In this document: positions 52,536 to 62,264 of the stretch, in pieces | Layout of the letters: each line of letters begins with the position of its first letter | How positions within the stretch are numbered: the first letter of the stretch is position 1 | DNA from: Rhizobiales bacterium CCH10-E5 | GTDB lineage: Bacteria > Pseudomonadota > Alphaproteobacteria > Rhizobiales > Beijerinckiaceae | Direction of reading: 5' to 3' | Assembly (NCBI GenBank): GCA_001556125.1 | Contig: LSIG01000110.1 | Location: 62,001 to 126,000, forward strand | DNA: 64,000 nt | Position numbers and translations under genes: made by a program | Notes under the pieces: model-generated | The model's input: the letters and a program-made list of their open reading frames with translations, nothing else | What the model was told of the DNA's origin: nothing | The model's database searches: none

Positions 52536-54247
52536 GCGCCCCTGCCCCCATCCTCGCCATCGACCGGCTGCGGATCGACTACCCGCTGGCCGATGGCGGC
52601 GTGCTGACGGCGGTGGAAGGCGCGTCGCTGACCCTCGCGCCGGGCGAGATCCATGCGCTGGTCGGCGAATCCGGCGCGGGCAAGACGACGATCGGTAATG
52701 CGGTGCTCGGCCTGCTCGAAAAGCCGGGCCGGATCGCCTCGGGCACGATCGCGCTCGACGGCCAGCCCTTCGACCCGCTGAAGCCGGGCGCGATCCGGCT
52801 CGGGCGCGACATCGGCGCGGTCTTCCAGGACCCGATGACGAGCCTGAACCCGCTCTTCACGATCGAGAGCCAGATCGTCGAGACGCTGCGGGCGCATCTG
52901 CCGCTCGACCGGGCCGCGGCGCGGGCGCGCGCCCTCGATCTGTTGAAGGCGGTCGGCATTCCCGAGCCGGAGCGACGGCTGTCGGCCTATCCGCACCAGC
53001 TCTCCGGCGGGCAACGCCAGCGCGTCGTCATCGCCTGCGCCCTGGCCTGCGAGCCGCGGCTGCTCGTGGCCGACGAGCCGACGACGGCGCTCGACGTCTC
53101 GATTCAGGCGCAGATCCTCGATCTGCTGCGCGGGCTGGCGGATGAGCGCGGCATCGGCATCCTGCTCGTCACGCACAATATGGGCGTCGTCGCGCAGATC
53201 GCCGATACGGTGACGATCATGCACCGCGGCCGCATCGTCGAGAGCGGGCCGGTGGCGCAGGTGCTGCGCACGCCGCAGGCGGATTATGCCAAGGCCCTGA
53301 TCGGCGCGGTGCCGCGCATCGACATCCGGCTCGACCGCTTTCCGATGCTCGACGGGGCGAACCAGACCGAGGCCGGCGCCGCCCGGGACCAATTGCGGGC
53401 GAAGGCCCTGGCCGTCGGGGACCCGTCGTCGGGTCGCGACGTGCCCCTGCTCAGCGTCAACGATCTCAGCGTCGACTATGGGGCGGGCTTCCTCGCCGGC
53501 CGTGGCGCCCGCGCCTTCCGGGCCGTCGACGGGGTGAGCTTCGAGATCAGGCAGGGCGAGGTTTTCGGCCTCGTCGGCGAATCGGGCTGCGGCAAGACCA
53601 CCATCGCCAATGTGGTGGCGGGACTGCGGGCACCGACCGGCGGCACGATCCGCTTCGACGGCCAGGTGATCGCCGGCGCGGAGGCGGCGCCGCGCAAGGG
53701 CAAGGCCCGGCGCGCGATCCAGATGATCTTCCAGGATCCCTATTCCTCGCTGAACGCGCGGATGCGGGTCGGCCGCATCCTGGCGGAGCCGATCCTGTTC
53801 TACGAGTTGGCCCGGACGCGGGCCGAGGCCGAGGCCGATGTCGGCCTGCTGATCGAGGCCGTCGGCCTGCCGGCGGAAGCCGCGCAGCGCTTCCCACATG
53901 CCTTCTCCGGCGGCCAGCGCCAGCGGCTCTCGATCGCGCGGGCGCTGGGCGCGCGGCCGCGGCTGATCGTCTGCGACGAGCCGACCTCCTCGCTCGACGT
54001 CTCGGTCCAGGCGCAGATCCTCAACCTGCTGAAGGATCTGCGCGACGCGACCGGGCTGACGCTGCTGCTGATCAGTCATGACCTCGCGGTCATCCGCCAG
54101 ATGTGCGACCGGGTCGCGGTGATGCGGGCGGGTCGCATCGTCGAGATGGCGGCCGCCGAGACGCTCTTCACGGCGCCCCAGGCCGATTACACCCGGCAAT
54201 TGCTCTCGCTCGTGCCGACGCTCGAGCGCATTCGCGGCGAGGCCTGA
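52532..54247 (+). CDS. fused DppD-DppF-type ABC transporter ATPase
   Basis: This 571-residue protein joins both ATPases of a dipeptide-type importer. The first half has Walker [10 protein letters not shown] (near residue 45), signature [10 protein letters not shown] (near 157) and Walker [13 protein letters not shown] (near 178). The second half has GESGCGKTT (near 348), [10 protein letters not shown] (near 459) and [12 protein letters not shown] (near 479). Both sites look active. Such fusions are known in proteobacteria. It completes a full importer with the binding protein and two permeases. Confidence 0.94.
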   Translation: MSAPAPILAIDRLRIDYPLADGGVLTAVEGASLTLAPGEIHALVGESGAGKTTIGNAVLGLLEKPGRIASGTIALDGQPFDPLKPGAIRLGRDIGAVFQDPMTSLNPLFTIESQIVETLRAHLPLDRAAARARALDLLKAVGIPEPERRLSAYPHQLSGGQRQRVVIACALACEPRLLVADEPTTALDVSIQAQILDLLRGLADERGIGILLVTHNMGVVAQIADTVTIMHRGRIVESGPVAQVLRTPQADYAKALIGAVPRIDIRLDRFPMLDGANQTEAGAARDQLRAKALAVGDPSSGRDVPLLSVNDLSVDYGAGFLAGRGARAFRAVDGVSFEIRQGEVFGLVGESGCGKTTIANVVAGLRAPTGGTIRFDGQVIAGAEAAPRKGKARRAIQMIFQDPYSSLNARMRVGRILAEPILFYELARTRAEAEADVGLLIEAVGLPAEAAQRFPHAFSGGQRQRLSIARALGARPRLIVCDEPTSSLDVSVQAQILNLLKDLRDATGLTLLLISHDLAVIRQMCDRVAVMRAGRIVEMAAAETLFTAPQADYTRQLLSLVPTLERIRGEA

Positions 54248-54293
54248 CGGCCGCTGCAGCGACCCAGATAAAATATGGCCTGAGGAGACGACC

Positions 54294-55778
54294 ATGACCG
54301 ACATCCTGATCCAGCACGGCGTGGTCGTGACGATGGACGGCACCCGCCGCGTCATCGACGACGGCGCCGTCGCGATCACAGGCGACCGCATCGTCGCCGT
54401 CGGAACGAGCGCCGAACTCGCGATCAGCCATGGCGATGCCGAGACCATCATCGACGCGGCCGGCAAGATCGTGATGCCGGGCCTGATCGACGCGCACACC
54501 CATGCCGGCCACGGCCTGATCAAGACCATGGGCGGCGGGCGCAGCGACGAATGGTACGAGGTCTGCCACAGGGTCTACACCGTCGCCTCGACGCCGGAAT
54601 GGTGGCGCGCCGAGGCGCAGCTCGCCGCGCTGGAGCGGCTGCGCTTCGGCGTGACGACGGCGGTCGCGCTGCTCGGCGGCGGCGACACGATCATGCGCTG
54701 CGACGAGCCCGTTTATGGCGAGGCGCATCTCGACGGCGTCGCCGAGGTCGGCACGCGCTCGGTGCTCGCGGTCGGCGCGACACGCCCGCCCTTCCCGCGG
54801 ACCTATGCGCGCTTCGAGAACGGCGAGGCGAAGGAGCACGCCACGAGCTTCGAGGACATGTTCGCAACCTGCCAATCGCTGGTCGAGACGCAGCATGGCC
54901 GGCTCGGCAAGCGGCTCAACATCGCGCTGATCACGCCGACGCTGCGGGCCGAACACGAGGCCGGGCTCAGCGCCTCCGATCTGGCGGATGCGCGTGCGCA
55001 GGGCCGTCGCATGTCCGATTTCGCCAGGGAGGCCGGGCTCGTCTTCACCCAGGACGGGCACACCAGGGGCAGCGTCGCCTATGCCAGGGAGCTCGGCATT
55101 CTCGGGCCCCATGCGCTGCTCTCGCATTCGACGGCGCTGACGGACGAGGAGATCGCGATCGTCGCCGATACCGGCACGCATATCGTCCATAATCCGTCCG
55201 CGGTCGCCTCGATCCTGGCGCGCTGCCCGGTGACGGAGCTGCTGGAGGCCGGCGCCAATGTCTGTCTCGGCTCGGATGCCACAGCGCCGGACCGCTCGGG
55301 CGACATGTTCCGGCACATGCAGCAATGCATGCATTACCACCGCACCTTCCATCACGACCCGAGCTGGCTGCCGCCGGGACGGGTGCTGGAGATGTGCACG
55401 GTCGATGCCGCGCGCGCGCTCGGCATGGCCGACGAGATCGGCTCGCTGGAGGTCGGCAAGAAGGCCGATGTCGTGCTGCTGGACTGGCGCCGCCCGCATC
55501 TCTACCCGGCCAACATGCCGCTGTTCCGGCTGGTCTATTTCGCCAATGGCAACGACGTCGACACCGTCATCGTCGATGGCCGGATCGCGCTGCGCGGCCG
55601 CGTCGCGCAGTTCGTCAACGAGGATGCGGTGCTCGACACGGCGCAGGCGCAGACGGAATGGATGCTCGACTATTGCGGCTTCCGGCCTCTGCTGGAGACG
55701 CCGGCGAGCTTCTGGGGCCAGGTGCGCGCCATGGACCAGGTCGAGGCGCGCAGCCTGTCGGGGCTGAAGAAGAACTGA
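54294..55778 (+). CDS. amidohydrolase-family deaminase/hydrolase
   Basis: This 494-residue enzyme has the first metal site MPGLIDAHTHAGHGLIKT, then VFTQDGHTRGSVAY, LLSHSTALTDEEI, HNPSAVASILARCP and the Asp of LGSDATAPDRSGDMF. It resembles the second enzyme (47584-48978) throughout, including QDGH in place of the usual H-x-x-E, so the pair probably arose by duplication. A GAGGAG ribosome binding site lies before the ATG, 46 bp after the ATPase gene. The AT-rich ATAAAATAT in that gap could be a weak promoter. The substrate is unknown. Confidence 0.88.
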   Translation: MTDILIQHGVVVTMDGTRRVIDDGAVAITGDRIVAVGTSAELAISHGDAETIIDAAGKIVMPGLIDAHTHAGHGLIKTMGGGRSDEWYEVCHRVYTVASTPEWWRAEAQLAALERLRFGVTTAVALLGGGDTIMRCDEPVYGEAHLDGVAEVGTRSVLAVGATRPPFPRTYARFENGEAKEHATSFEDMFATCQSLVETQHGRLGKRLNIALITPTLRAEHEAGLSASDLADARAQGRRMSDFAREAGLVFTQDGHTRGSVAYARELGILGPHALLSHSTALTDEEIAIVADTGTHIVHNPSAVASILARCPVTELLEAGANVCLGSDATAPDRSGDMFRHMQQCMHYHRTFHHDPSWLPPGRVLEMCTVDAARALGMADEIGSLEVGKKADVVLLDWRRPHLYPANMPLFRLVYFANGNDVDTVIVDGRIALRGRVAQFVNEDAVLDTAQAQTEWMLDYCGFRPLLETPASFWGQVRAMDQVEARSLSGLKKN

Positions 55779-55787
55779 GCTCCGGCC

Positions 55788-56984
55788 TCAGGGCGCCGGG
55801 CGCAGCGGCACGCCGTCGCGGGCGACGATGCGGCCGCGCTTGAGGACGCGGCGGTTCGGCGAGCGGTTGACGACCGCCTCGGCCAGCGTTTCGCCGGGCA
55901 GGATCAGCAGGTCGGCGGCGCAGCCCTCGGCCAACCCGTAATCGGCGACCTCCATCAGCTTCGCGCCCTCGACGGTGCAGGTGTCGAGCGCGAGCCGGAC
56001 CTCGTCGTCACGGCGGAGATTGTTGCGCAGGCCGACCAGCACGGCGCGCTCCAGCATGTCGCCATTGCCATAGGGGTTCCAGGTGTCGCGGATGCCGTCC
56101 GAGCCGGCGGCGATGCGGATGCCGGCGGCGAGCATGCGCTTGACGGCAGGCACCGGGCGGCTCGCCGGCGCGGTGGTGACGATGGCGATATCGAGCGCCG
56201 CGATCTGCTCGATCAGCGGGTCGACCAGCGCCGGATCGGGCGTGCCCAGGCAGAAGGCGTGGCTGATCGCGACCTTGCCTTGCATGCCGAGCGCCCGCGT
56301 CCGCTCGATGATGAGGTCGAGCGAGAAGGCGCCCATCTCGCCGGGCTCGTGCAGATGGATGTCGAGCGGTTTCCCGTAGCGCTGGCAGAGCCCGAAGATC
56401 GCGTCCAGATGGCCCTTGGGGTCGCGGTCGATGCCGCAGGGGTCGAGCCCGCCGACGACCTCGCAGCCCGCCTTCATCGCCGCGTCCATGATCTCGAGCG
56501 TGCCCGGGCGACGCAGCAGGCCGGACTGCGGAAAGGCGACCAGCTCGATGTCGACGATGTCGCGCCAGGCATCGCGCGTCGCCATCACGCCCTCGATGCC
56601 CCAAAGGCCATGCTCAGTGTCGACATCGACATGACTGCGGATATGCGTCGCGCCGCAGACCGAGGCCCGCACCGCCTGTCGCGCCGACTGGCGGGCGGGC
56701 TCGATGTCGAGCCGCTTCTTGTTCATCCGCTCATTGTCGATCTTGTCGAGCAGATTCGGGCCGACCTCGTTCACATACCAGGGCAGGCCGAGCAGGTTCT
56801 TGTCGAGATGGGTGTGCGCCTCGACGAGGCCAGGCACGACGATCTCGCCGCGCCCCTCCTCTACCGCGGCGCCGGGCGCCGCGATGGCCGGCGCGATCCG
56901 GGCGATGCGGCCGTTCTCGATCAGGATGTCGGTCGCCGCAGCGCCGAAGGGGCGGACGTCGCGCAGGAGCAGGGAAGCCGTCAT
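55788..56984 (-). CDS. cytosine-deaminase-like amidohydrolase
   Basis: This 398-residue enzyme resembles CodA-type cytosine deaminases and relatives. The metal and catalytic sites are VPGLVEAHTHLDKNLLG, IRSHVDVDTEHG, DIHLHEPGEMGAF, ISHAFCLG and AGSDGIRDTWNPYGNGDM. Genes of this type are often annotated as cytosine deaminase, but true substrates range over many N-heterocycles. It is convergent with the third amidohydrolase and 10 bp from its stop. An upstream TTG at 57014 would add ten residues; I prefer the ATG at 56984, although no clear ribosome binding site is seen for either. Confidence 0.88.
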   Translation of the reverse strand: MTASLLLRDVRPFGAAATDILIENGRIARIAPAIAAPGAAVEEGRGEIVVPGLVEAHTHLDKNLLGLPWYVNEVGPNLLDKIDNERMNKKRLDIEPARQSARQAVRASVCGATHIRSHVDVDTEHGLWGIEGVMATRDAWRDIVDIELVAFPQSGLLRRPGTLEIMDAAMKAGCEVVGGLDPCGIDRDPKGHLDAIFGLCQRYGKPLDIHLHEPGEMGAFSLDLIIERTRALGMQGKVAISHAFCLGTPDPALVDPLIEQIAALDIAIVTTAPASRPVPAVKRMLAAGIRIAAGSDGIRDTWNPYGNGDMLERAVLVGLRNNLRRDDEVRLALDTCTVEGAKLMEVADYGLAEGCAADLLILPGETLAEAVVNRSPNRRVLKRGRIVARDGVPLRPAP

Positions 56985-57140
56985 GAGCGGAGGAGCCTCG
57001 CGGAAAGCGGCCAAAGCGACCTCGACATCGAGGCAGATCGCAGCCGGCTTCCAGCATAGGCAGCACGCAAAAGCGTCTCAAGCGGCATCCGAACCGACGG
57101 ATCCGCTCTTGTGGCCAAATGTTTCAGAAGATTTATGAAA

Positions 57141-57217
57141 TGGCGCGGGCGACGGGGCTCGAACCCGCGACCTCCGGCGTGACAGGCCGGCACTCTAACC
57201 AACTGAGCTACGCCCGC
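57141..57217 (-). tRNA. tRNA-Asp (GTC)
   Basis: The minus strand folds as a full cloverleaf. The acceptor stem is GCGGGCG with CGCCCGC, the D arm GCTC-GAGT, the anticodon stem GCCGG-GCCGG with loop containing GTC, and the T arm GCGGG-TTCGAGC-CCCGT. The 3' CCA is encoded. Anticodon GTC reads aspartate codons. Confidence 0.97.
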
Positions 57218-57407
57218 GCAGGGCATCCGAGGCGCTGTGGCCGTCGGCGAGGTGTGGATTATGGCGACCGGCCCGAAGTGTCAAGCGCGCAGCGCCGGCA
57301 AAATGCAGATGGCCGGGATGGAGCTGGGGATGCGTCCACCGTCCATCCCGTCCTCGCGCCACGGAAAGCTTGATGGCCGCCTCCGCACGGCTTACATGCG
57401 GCTGCGC

Positions 57408-57483
57408 GGGCGGTTAGCTCAGTCGGTAGAGCATCTCGTTTACACCGAGAGGGTCGGCGGTTCGAGCCCGTCACCGCCCACCA
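57408..57483 (+). tRNA. tRNA-Val (TAC)
   Basis: The plus strand folds as a cloverleaf with acceptor stem GGGCGGT and ACCGCCC, D arm GCTC-GAGC, anticodon stem TCTCG-CGAGA around loop TTTACAC, and T loop TTCGAGC. The CCA end is encoded. Anticodon TAC reads valine codons. It is divergent from the tRNA-Asp, about 190 bp away. Confidence 0.97.
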
Positions 57484-57493
57484 TCCAGCCCCC

Positions 57494-59332
57494 TCAGGCT
57501 GTGGCGATCTCGCGCGAGAGCGATTCGGCGTGGCGGTCTAGCTGCTTGACCGCGTCCGCAACCCGCGAAGACGCCTCGTCGAGCGCTTGCACGGTGCCCC
57601 CCGCGGCCGCCGTTTCGCTCCGGACCCTGTCCAGTGCGGCGACCAGGGCATTCGCCTCCTCGAACACCGTCCGCATATGGCGCTCGATATCGGCAGAGAC
57701 GGCAACGTCGTCGCGCAGCCGCTGGGCCAGATCGCGGGCCGTGGCCCCGTCGCCGACGAGACCGCCGGTCATGTCGGCGATCTGGGCGGCGACCTCCCCC
57801 GAGGCCTGCTGGATCTGGCGGATCCGATCGGCGATATCCTCGGTCGCGGACGCCGTGCGCTCGGCCAGCGCCTTGACCTCGCCAGCCACGACGGCGAAGC
57901 CGCGCCCGGCCGGCCCTGCCCGGGCGGCCTCGATGGTCGCGTTGAGGGCGAGCAGATTGACCTGCTCGGCAATGTCCCGGATCACCCCGACGACATCGCC
58001 GACCCGGGTGGCTTCGGCGGCGAGGCGGCGGGTCCGCTCCTCGGCATCGCGCGAACGACGCACGGCGTGCTCGGCCTGATGGCCGACGAGATCGAGATGG
58101 GCTTCCACCGCCTGCACGGCCGTGCCGATGTCCGTGCCGAGCGCGATCACCGCCCGCCCAGCCTCGTCCAGCCGGGCGGCGTGGGTGCCGGCCTGATGCA
58201 CGAGCTCGCCGCTAACGACCGACAGCGTGGCGACTTCGTCCACCGCCCCGCGGATCGCCTCCGAGGACGACGCCGCTTCGGCACGCAGGCGGTGGAGATC
58301 CTCGCCCAACCCGGCGCTGAAGCGATGCAGACGGCCGGCGCGCTCCAGCCGCTGACGGGCCTCCTCATCCGCTTCCCGCTGCGCGCTGTGAGCCGCGCGT
58401 CGTTCCTGCTTCAACATCTCCAGGGCTCGCGCGACAACGCCCAGTTCGTCACGCCGGCCGACATAGGGTATCGCGACCTCTCCCCCACGATCATGCACGA
58501 GCTGCCCGATGGTGGCGGTCAGGTCGCGCAGGGGCCGGACCACGCGAAGCCCGACGGCGATGAAGGTGAGAGCGAGGATCGCAGCCGCCAGCAGCCCGCC
58601 CTGGGCCAGCCGCCAGCCGATCTCCCGCGCCTCCCGCGTGACGGTGGCGAGAGGCTGCCTGATCTCGATCAGGCCGCGCACATCCCCGACCTTCCAGTGC
58701 CGCGCCGGCGAGGCCGGATGATTGTTGTGACAGTCCACACAGCTCTGCGTCATGCGATCGGCCACGGCGACGCGCAGGATGGCCTCGGCGCCCTCGCCCT
58801 CGATCGCGCTGAAGGAGGGCGTCCTGTCCTCCGTCAGGGCCTTCCAGGCGGCCGCCTGAAAGGCGTCGAGGCTCTCCCGCCGCGGCCGCTGTGGCCAGGG
58901 AAAGGGGCTGACGAGCCTGATCTGATCGCCCCCGGCGGCCAGCTTCTCGGTGTAGTCGAGCAGGAAGCTGGTGGGCACGGGGATCGCATGCAGATCCGGG
59001 CCGTATCCGGACTTGGCCGCCCCCTCGGCCTTGGGCGACAAGCGGGCGATGACGGCGTCGGAGTAGAAGGCCCGCAGCGCCACGAGCCGCATCGCGCCCG
59101 CGACGGCCCGCTCTCGCGCCGCGCGCACCTCGACCGCGATGATCGAGCCCGGCAAATAGGCAGAGAGCGCGATCATGAGAATCATGATGGCCGAGACGCC
59201 CGGTAGCACGATGGACCAGATCAGCGATCTGGAACCGAACGCGGCGGGCGGGGCCGGCCTTCCGGGCGCGTCTCCCAAACTTACTCTCGCCTTAGCCATG
59301 ACCGCTGCGACCAACTCGGACGCTCCGAACAT
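57494..59332 (-). CDS. methyl-accepting chemotaxis protein with c-type heme sensor domain
   Basis: This 612-residue chemoreceptor has membrane spans near residues 37-60 and 242-262 around a periplasmic sensor of about 180 residues. The sensor ends with [20 protein letters not shown], a CxxCH heme-attachment motif at 198-202 in the setting of Tll0287/DUF3365-like domains. HAMP follows (262-312), then the signalling domain with the hairpin [18 protein letters not shown] and [16 protein letters not shown]. It likely senses redox state, oxygen or another heme ligand and steers motility. An ATG at 59299 is an alternative start, 11 codons shorter. No che genes are in the window. Confidence 0.9.
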   Translation of the reverse strand: MFGASELVAAVMAKARVSLGDAPGRPAPPAAFGSRSLIWSIVLPGVSAIMILMIALSAYLPGSIIAVEVRAARERAVAGAMRLVALRAFYSDAVIARLSPKAEGAAKSGYGPDLHAIPVPTSFLLDYTEKLAAGGDQIRLVSPFPWPQRPRRESLDAFQAAAWKALTEDRTPSFSAIEGEGAEAILRVAVADRMTQSCVDCHNNHPASPARHWKVGDVRGLIEIRQPLATVTREAREIGWRLAQGGLLAAAILALTFIAVGLRVVRPLRDLTATIGQLVHDRGGEVAIPYVGRRDELGVVARALEMLKQERRAAHSAQREADEEARQRLERAGRLHRFSAGLGEDLHRLRAEAASSSEAIRGAVDEVATLSVVSGELVHQAGTHAARLDEAGRAVIALGTDIGTAVQAVEAHLDLVGHQAEHAVRRSRDAEERTRRLAAEATRVGDVVGVIRDIAEQVNLLALNATIEAARAGPAGRGFAVVAGEVKALAERTASATEDIADRIRQIQQASGEVAAQIADMTGGLVGDGATARDLAQRLRDDVAVSADIERHMRTVFEEANALVAALDRVRSETAAAGGTVQALDEASSRVADAVKQLDRHAESLSREIATA

Positions 59333-59363
59333 GCCAGCGGATGGTTAAGGCTTTCCCATAGGG

Positions 59364-59391
59364 AAAGGCCGCCGGTTGCCCGGCGGCCTTT
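59364..59391 (-). terminator. hairpin terminator after lon
   Basis: GGCCGCCGG and CCGGCGGCC (59367-59375 and 59380-59388) form a perfect 9-bp stem with a four-base loop, extended by AAA/TTT pairs. On the minus strand it follows the lon stop by about 20 bp. The short T-run on both sides makes it a modest, possibly bidirectional terminator. Confidence 0.65.
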
Positions 59392-59411
59392 CGATTGAAC
59401 GTCAGCCAGCT

Positions 59412-61832
59412 TCAGTGAGCGACGACGCCGGCCGCATCGTCCTCGGCCACCTTGGGAGGCGCTTTCAGATCCTCTTCCCAGACGATCGGCACGGGCTGCC
59501 GCGTCAGGGCATGCTGCAGGACCTGCTCCATCCGCGAAACCGGCACGATCTCCATGCCCTCCTTCACGGACTTCGGCAGATCGACCAGATCCTTGGCGTT
59601 GTCCTCGGGGATCAGCACCTTCTTGATGCCGCCCCGCAGCGCCGCGAGGAGCTTCTCCTTCAGCCCGCCGATCGGCAGCACCCGGCCCCGCAGCGTGACC
59701 TCGCCGGTCATGGCGACGTCGCGATTGGTCGGGATGCCGGTCAGGATCGAGACGATCGAGGTCGCCATCGCGATGCCGGCCGACGGTCCGTCCTTGGGGG
59801 TCGCTCCTTCGGGAACATGGACATGGATGTCCCGACGGTCGAAGAGCGGGGGCTCGATGCCGAAATCGACGGCGCGCGAGCGGACATAGGACGCCGCCGC
59901 GGAGATCGATTCCTTCATCACCTCCTTGAGGTTGCCGGTGACGGTCATCTTGCCCTTGCCGGGCATCATGACGCCTTCGATCGTCAGCAACTCGCCGCCC
60001 ACCTCGGTCCAGGCCAGGCCGGTGACGACACCGACCTGATCCTCCGTCTCCGCCATGCCATAGCGATAGCGCGGCGGGCCGAGATACTCCTCTAGCAGCT
60101 CGCTCGTGACGGTGACCTTCTTCTTGGTCAGGACGATGTCCTTCACCGCTTTGCGGACGGTGTTGGACAGCTCGCGCTCGAGATTGCGGACACCGGCCTC
60201 CCGCGTATAGCGGCGGACCAGGGTCTGCAGCGCATCGGACTCGATCGACCACTCCTTCGACTCGAGCCCGTGCTTCTTGATCGCATTCGGGATCAGGTGG
60301 CGGCGGGCGATCTCGGTCTTCTCGTCCTCGGTGTAGCCGGCGATGCGGATCACCTCCATGCGGTCCAGAAGGGCCGGCGGGATGTTCAGCGTGTTCGCCG
60401 TCGTCACGAACATGACGTTCGACAGGTCGTAATCGACCTCGAGATAGTGGTCGTTGAAGGTGCCGTTCTGCTCCGGATCGAGCACTTCGAGCAGGGCCGC
60501 CGACGGATCGCCGCGGAAGTCCTGGCCCATCTTGTCGATCTCGTCGAGCAGGATGAGCGGGTTGGCCGTCTTCGCCTTCTTCATCGACTGGATGATCTTG
60601 CCGGGCATCGAGCCGATATAGGTGCGGCGGTGACCGCGGATCTCGGCCTCGTCACGCACGCCGCCGAGCGACATGCGCACGAATTCGCGACCCGTCGCCT
60701 TGGCGATCGACTTGCCGAGCGAGGTCTTGCCGACGCCGGGAGGACCGACGAGACACAGGATCGGGCCGGCGAGCCGGTTGGCGCGCTGCTGCACGGCGAG
60801 GTACTCGACGATGCGGTCCTTGACCTTGTCGAGACCGAAATGATCGTCGTCCAGCACAGCCTGGGCGGCCGGCAGGTCCTTCTTGATCTTCGACTTCTTG
60901 CCCCACGGAATGCCGAGCATCCAATCGAGATAGTTGCGCACGACCGTCGCCTCGGCCGACATCGGCGACATCTGGCGCAGCTTCTTCATCTCCGCGATGG
61001 CCTTGTCGCGGGCCTCCTTGGAGAGCTTGGTGCGGGCGATGCGCTCTTCCAGCTCGGCGAGCTCGTCACGGCCTTCCTCGCCGTCGCCGAGCTCCTTCTG
61101 GATCGCCTTCATCTGCTCGTTGAGGTAGTATTCGCGCTGGGTCTTCTCCATCTGGCGCTTGACGCGCGAGCGGATGCGCTTCTCGACCTGGAGCACGGAC
61201 ATCTCGCTTTCCATCAGCGAGAGCACCTTCTCGAGCCGATGCGCGACATGGGTGATCTCGAGCACCGCCTGACGGTCGGCGATCTTGACGGCCAGATGCG
61301 AGGCCACGGTGTCGGCGAGCTTCGAGGGCTCCTCGATCTGCGACACGGCGGCGACGATTTCGGGCGAGATCTTCTTGTTGAGCTTCACATAGCTCTCGAA
61401 CTCGCTGACGACCGAGCGGCCCAGCGCCTCGACCTCGACCTTCTTGCCCTCCTCCTCGGCGAGGCCGACGGCCTCGGCCTGGTAGAAAGCCTCGTCGGCG
61501 ACATAGGCCGTCGCCTTGGCGCGGCCGACGCCCTCGACCAGCACCTTGACGGTGGAGTCAGGCAGCTTGAGCAGCTGCAGCACGCGGGCGAGCGTGCCGA
61601 TCTCGTAGATGTCCTTGGTTTCCGGATCGTCGTCGCCGGCGTTCTTCTGCGTGGCGAGCAGGATCAGCCCGTCGGTCTTCACGACCTCCTCGAGCGCACG
61701 GATCGACTTCTCGCGGCCGACGAAGAGCGGCACGATCATGTGGGGGAAAACGACGATGTCGCGCAGGGGGAGAACCGGATAGGTGCCGGTTTCACCGGGC
61801 ACGAAAGGAGCGCGGGGCGCCGAGCCAGTCAT
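59412..61832 (-). CDS. lon: ATP-dependent protease Lon
   Basis: Lon is a cytosolic AAA+ serine protease that degrades misfolded and regulatory proteins. The 806-residue protein has the N-terminal substrate domain ([20 protein letters not shown]), a coiled-coil region, the AAA module with Walker [10 protein letters not shown] (near residue 362), and the protease domain with the catalytic Ser in PKDGPSAG (near 680). An AAGGA ribosome binding site precedes the ATG at 61832; the open frame further upstream is not Lon-like. A sigma-32-like promoter lies about 140 bp upstream. Confidence 0.97.
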   Translation of the reverse strand: MTGSAPRAPFVPGETGTYPVLPLRDIVVFPHMIVPLFVGREKSIRALEEVVKTDGLILLATQKNAGDDDPETKDIYEIGTLARVLQLLKLPDSTVKVLVEGVGRAKATAYVADEAFYQAEAVGLAEEEGKKVEVEALGRSVVSEFESYVKLNKKISPEIVAAVSQIEEPSKLADTVASHLAVKIADRQAVLEITHVAHRLEKVLSLMESEMSVLQVEKRIRSRVKRQMEKTQREYYLNEQMKAIQKELGDGEEGRDELAELEERIARTKLSKEARDKAIAEMKKLRQMSPMSAEATVVRNYLDWMLGIPWGKKSKIKKDLPAAQAVLDDDHFGLDKVKDRIVEYLAVQQRANRLAGPILCLVGPPGVGKTSLGKSIAKATGREFVRMSLGGVRDEAEIRGHRRTYIGSMPGKIIQSMKKAKTANPLILLDEIDKMGQDFRGDPSAALLEVLDPEQNGTFNDHYLEVDYDLSNVMFVTTANTLNIPPALLDRMEVIRIAGYTEDEKTEIARRHLIPNAIKKHGLESKEWSIESDALQTLVRRYTREAGVRNLERELSNTVRKAVKDIVLTKKKVTVTSELLEEYLGPPRYRYGMAETEDQVGVVTGLAWTEVGGELLTIEGVMMPGKGKMTVTGNLKEVMKESISAAASYVRSRAVDFGIEPPLFDRRDIHVHVPEGATPKDGPSAGIAMATSIVSILTGIPTNRDVAMTGEVTLRGRVLPIGGLKEKLLAALRGGIKKVLIPEDNAKDLVDLPKSVKEGMEIVPVSRMEQVLQHALTRQPVPIVWEEDLKAPPKVAEDDAAGVVAH

Positions 61833-61970
61833 GACTATTCCTTTGTGGTTGCGCCCGCCGTCTTCCCCGCAATGGGCGTCGGCGCCGGACGTAAGCGGAC
61901 GTGGCGACCATTCGCCCATCCGCCCCCGCGCATCGCACCCTCGACAGGCATGCGACTCTCGCGAGTGAGC

Positions 61971-62002
61971 CTAAAGTGGAGACTTCCTCACCGGCTTTCA
62001 AG
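61971..62002 (-). promoter_or_regulatory. candidate sigma-32 heat-shock promoter of lon
   Basis: On the minus strand CTTGAAA (62002-61996) is followed after 16 bp by CCACTTTAG (61979-61971). The -35 part matches the sigma-32 consensus exactly; the -10 is only similar. Heat induction of lon through sigma-32 is well known in proteobacteria, which supports this reading. Confidence 0.42.
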
Positions 62003-62155
62003 CGATCCGGCGACAGTTGGCCCCAGACAATTGCACCGCGTCAATTTGCTCCAGCCGAGACGGCGGCCCGATTTCGCGCCACCGCCACCAGGGCAGGAGA
62101 CAGACCGGTCAAGCATTCGCCGCGAGGGCCCAAGCAGACGCCGGGCCGGATACGC

Positions 62156-62181
62156 AAAACGCGCGCCAGACGGCGCGCGTT
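62156..62181 (-). terminator. rho-independent terminator after clpX
   Basis: On the minus strand AACGCGCGCC and GGCGCGCGTT form a perfect 10-bp stem around a four-base loop, followed by TT and then GCG. It lies 84 bp after the clpX stop and separates clpX from lon. Confidence 0.72.
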
Positions 62182-62264
62182 CGACGATTTGTTATCTGGC
62201 AAGGCACAGGCAGGGCCGCTTCGGACACCCGCCCAATACCAGCCCGGCCCGATCACGCGGCGTC

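Larger units (their letters stand above)
61833..62264. other. intergenic region between clpX and lon
   Basis: This 432-bp gap contains the clpX terminator (62156-62181), the candidate heat-shock promoter of lon (61971-62002) and a lon leader of more than 100 nt. Short open frames cross it on both strands, but none shows a ribosome binding site with recognisable protein sequence. Confidence 0.65.

Noticed and set aside
57141..57217. tRNA-Asp as an integration site for the 46-57 kb island
   Set aside because: The tRNA 3' end faces the island, but I found no direct repeat of that 3' end near 45.9-46.1 kb, and there is no integrase gene in the window.
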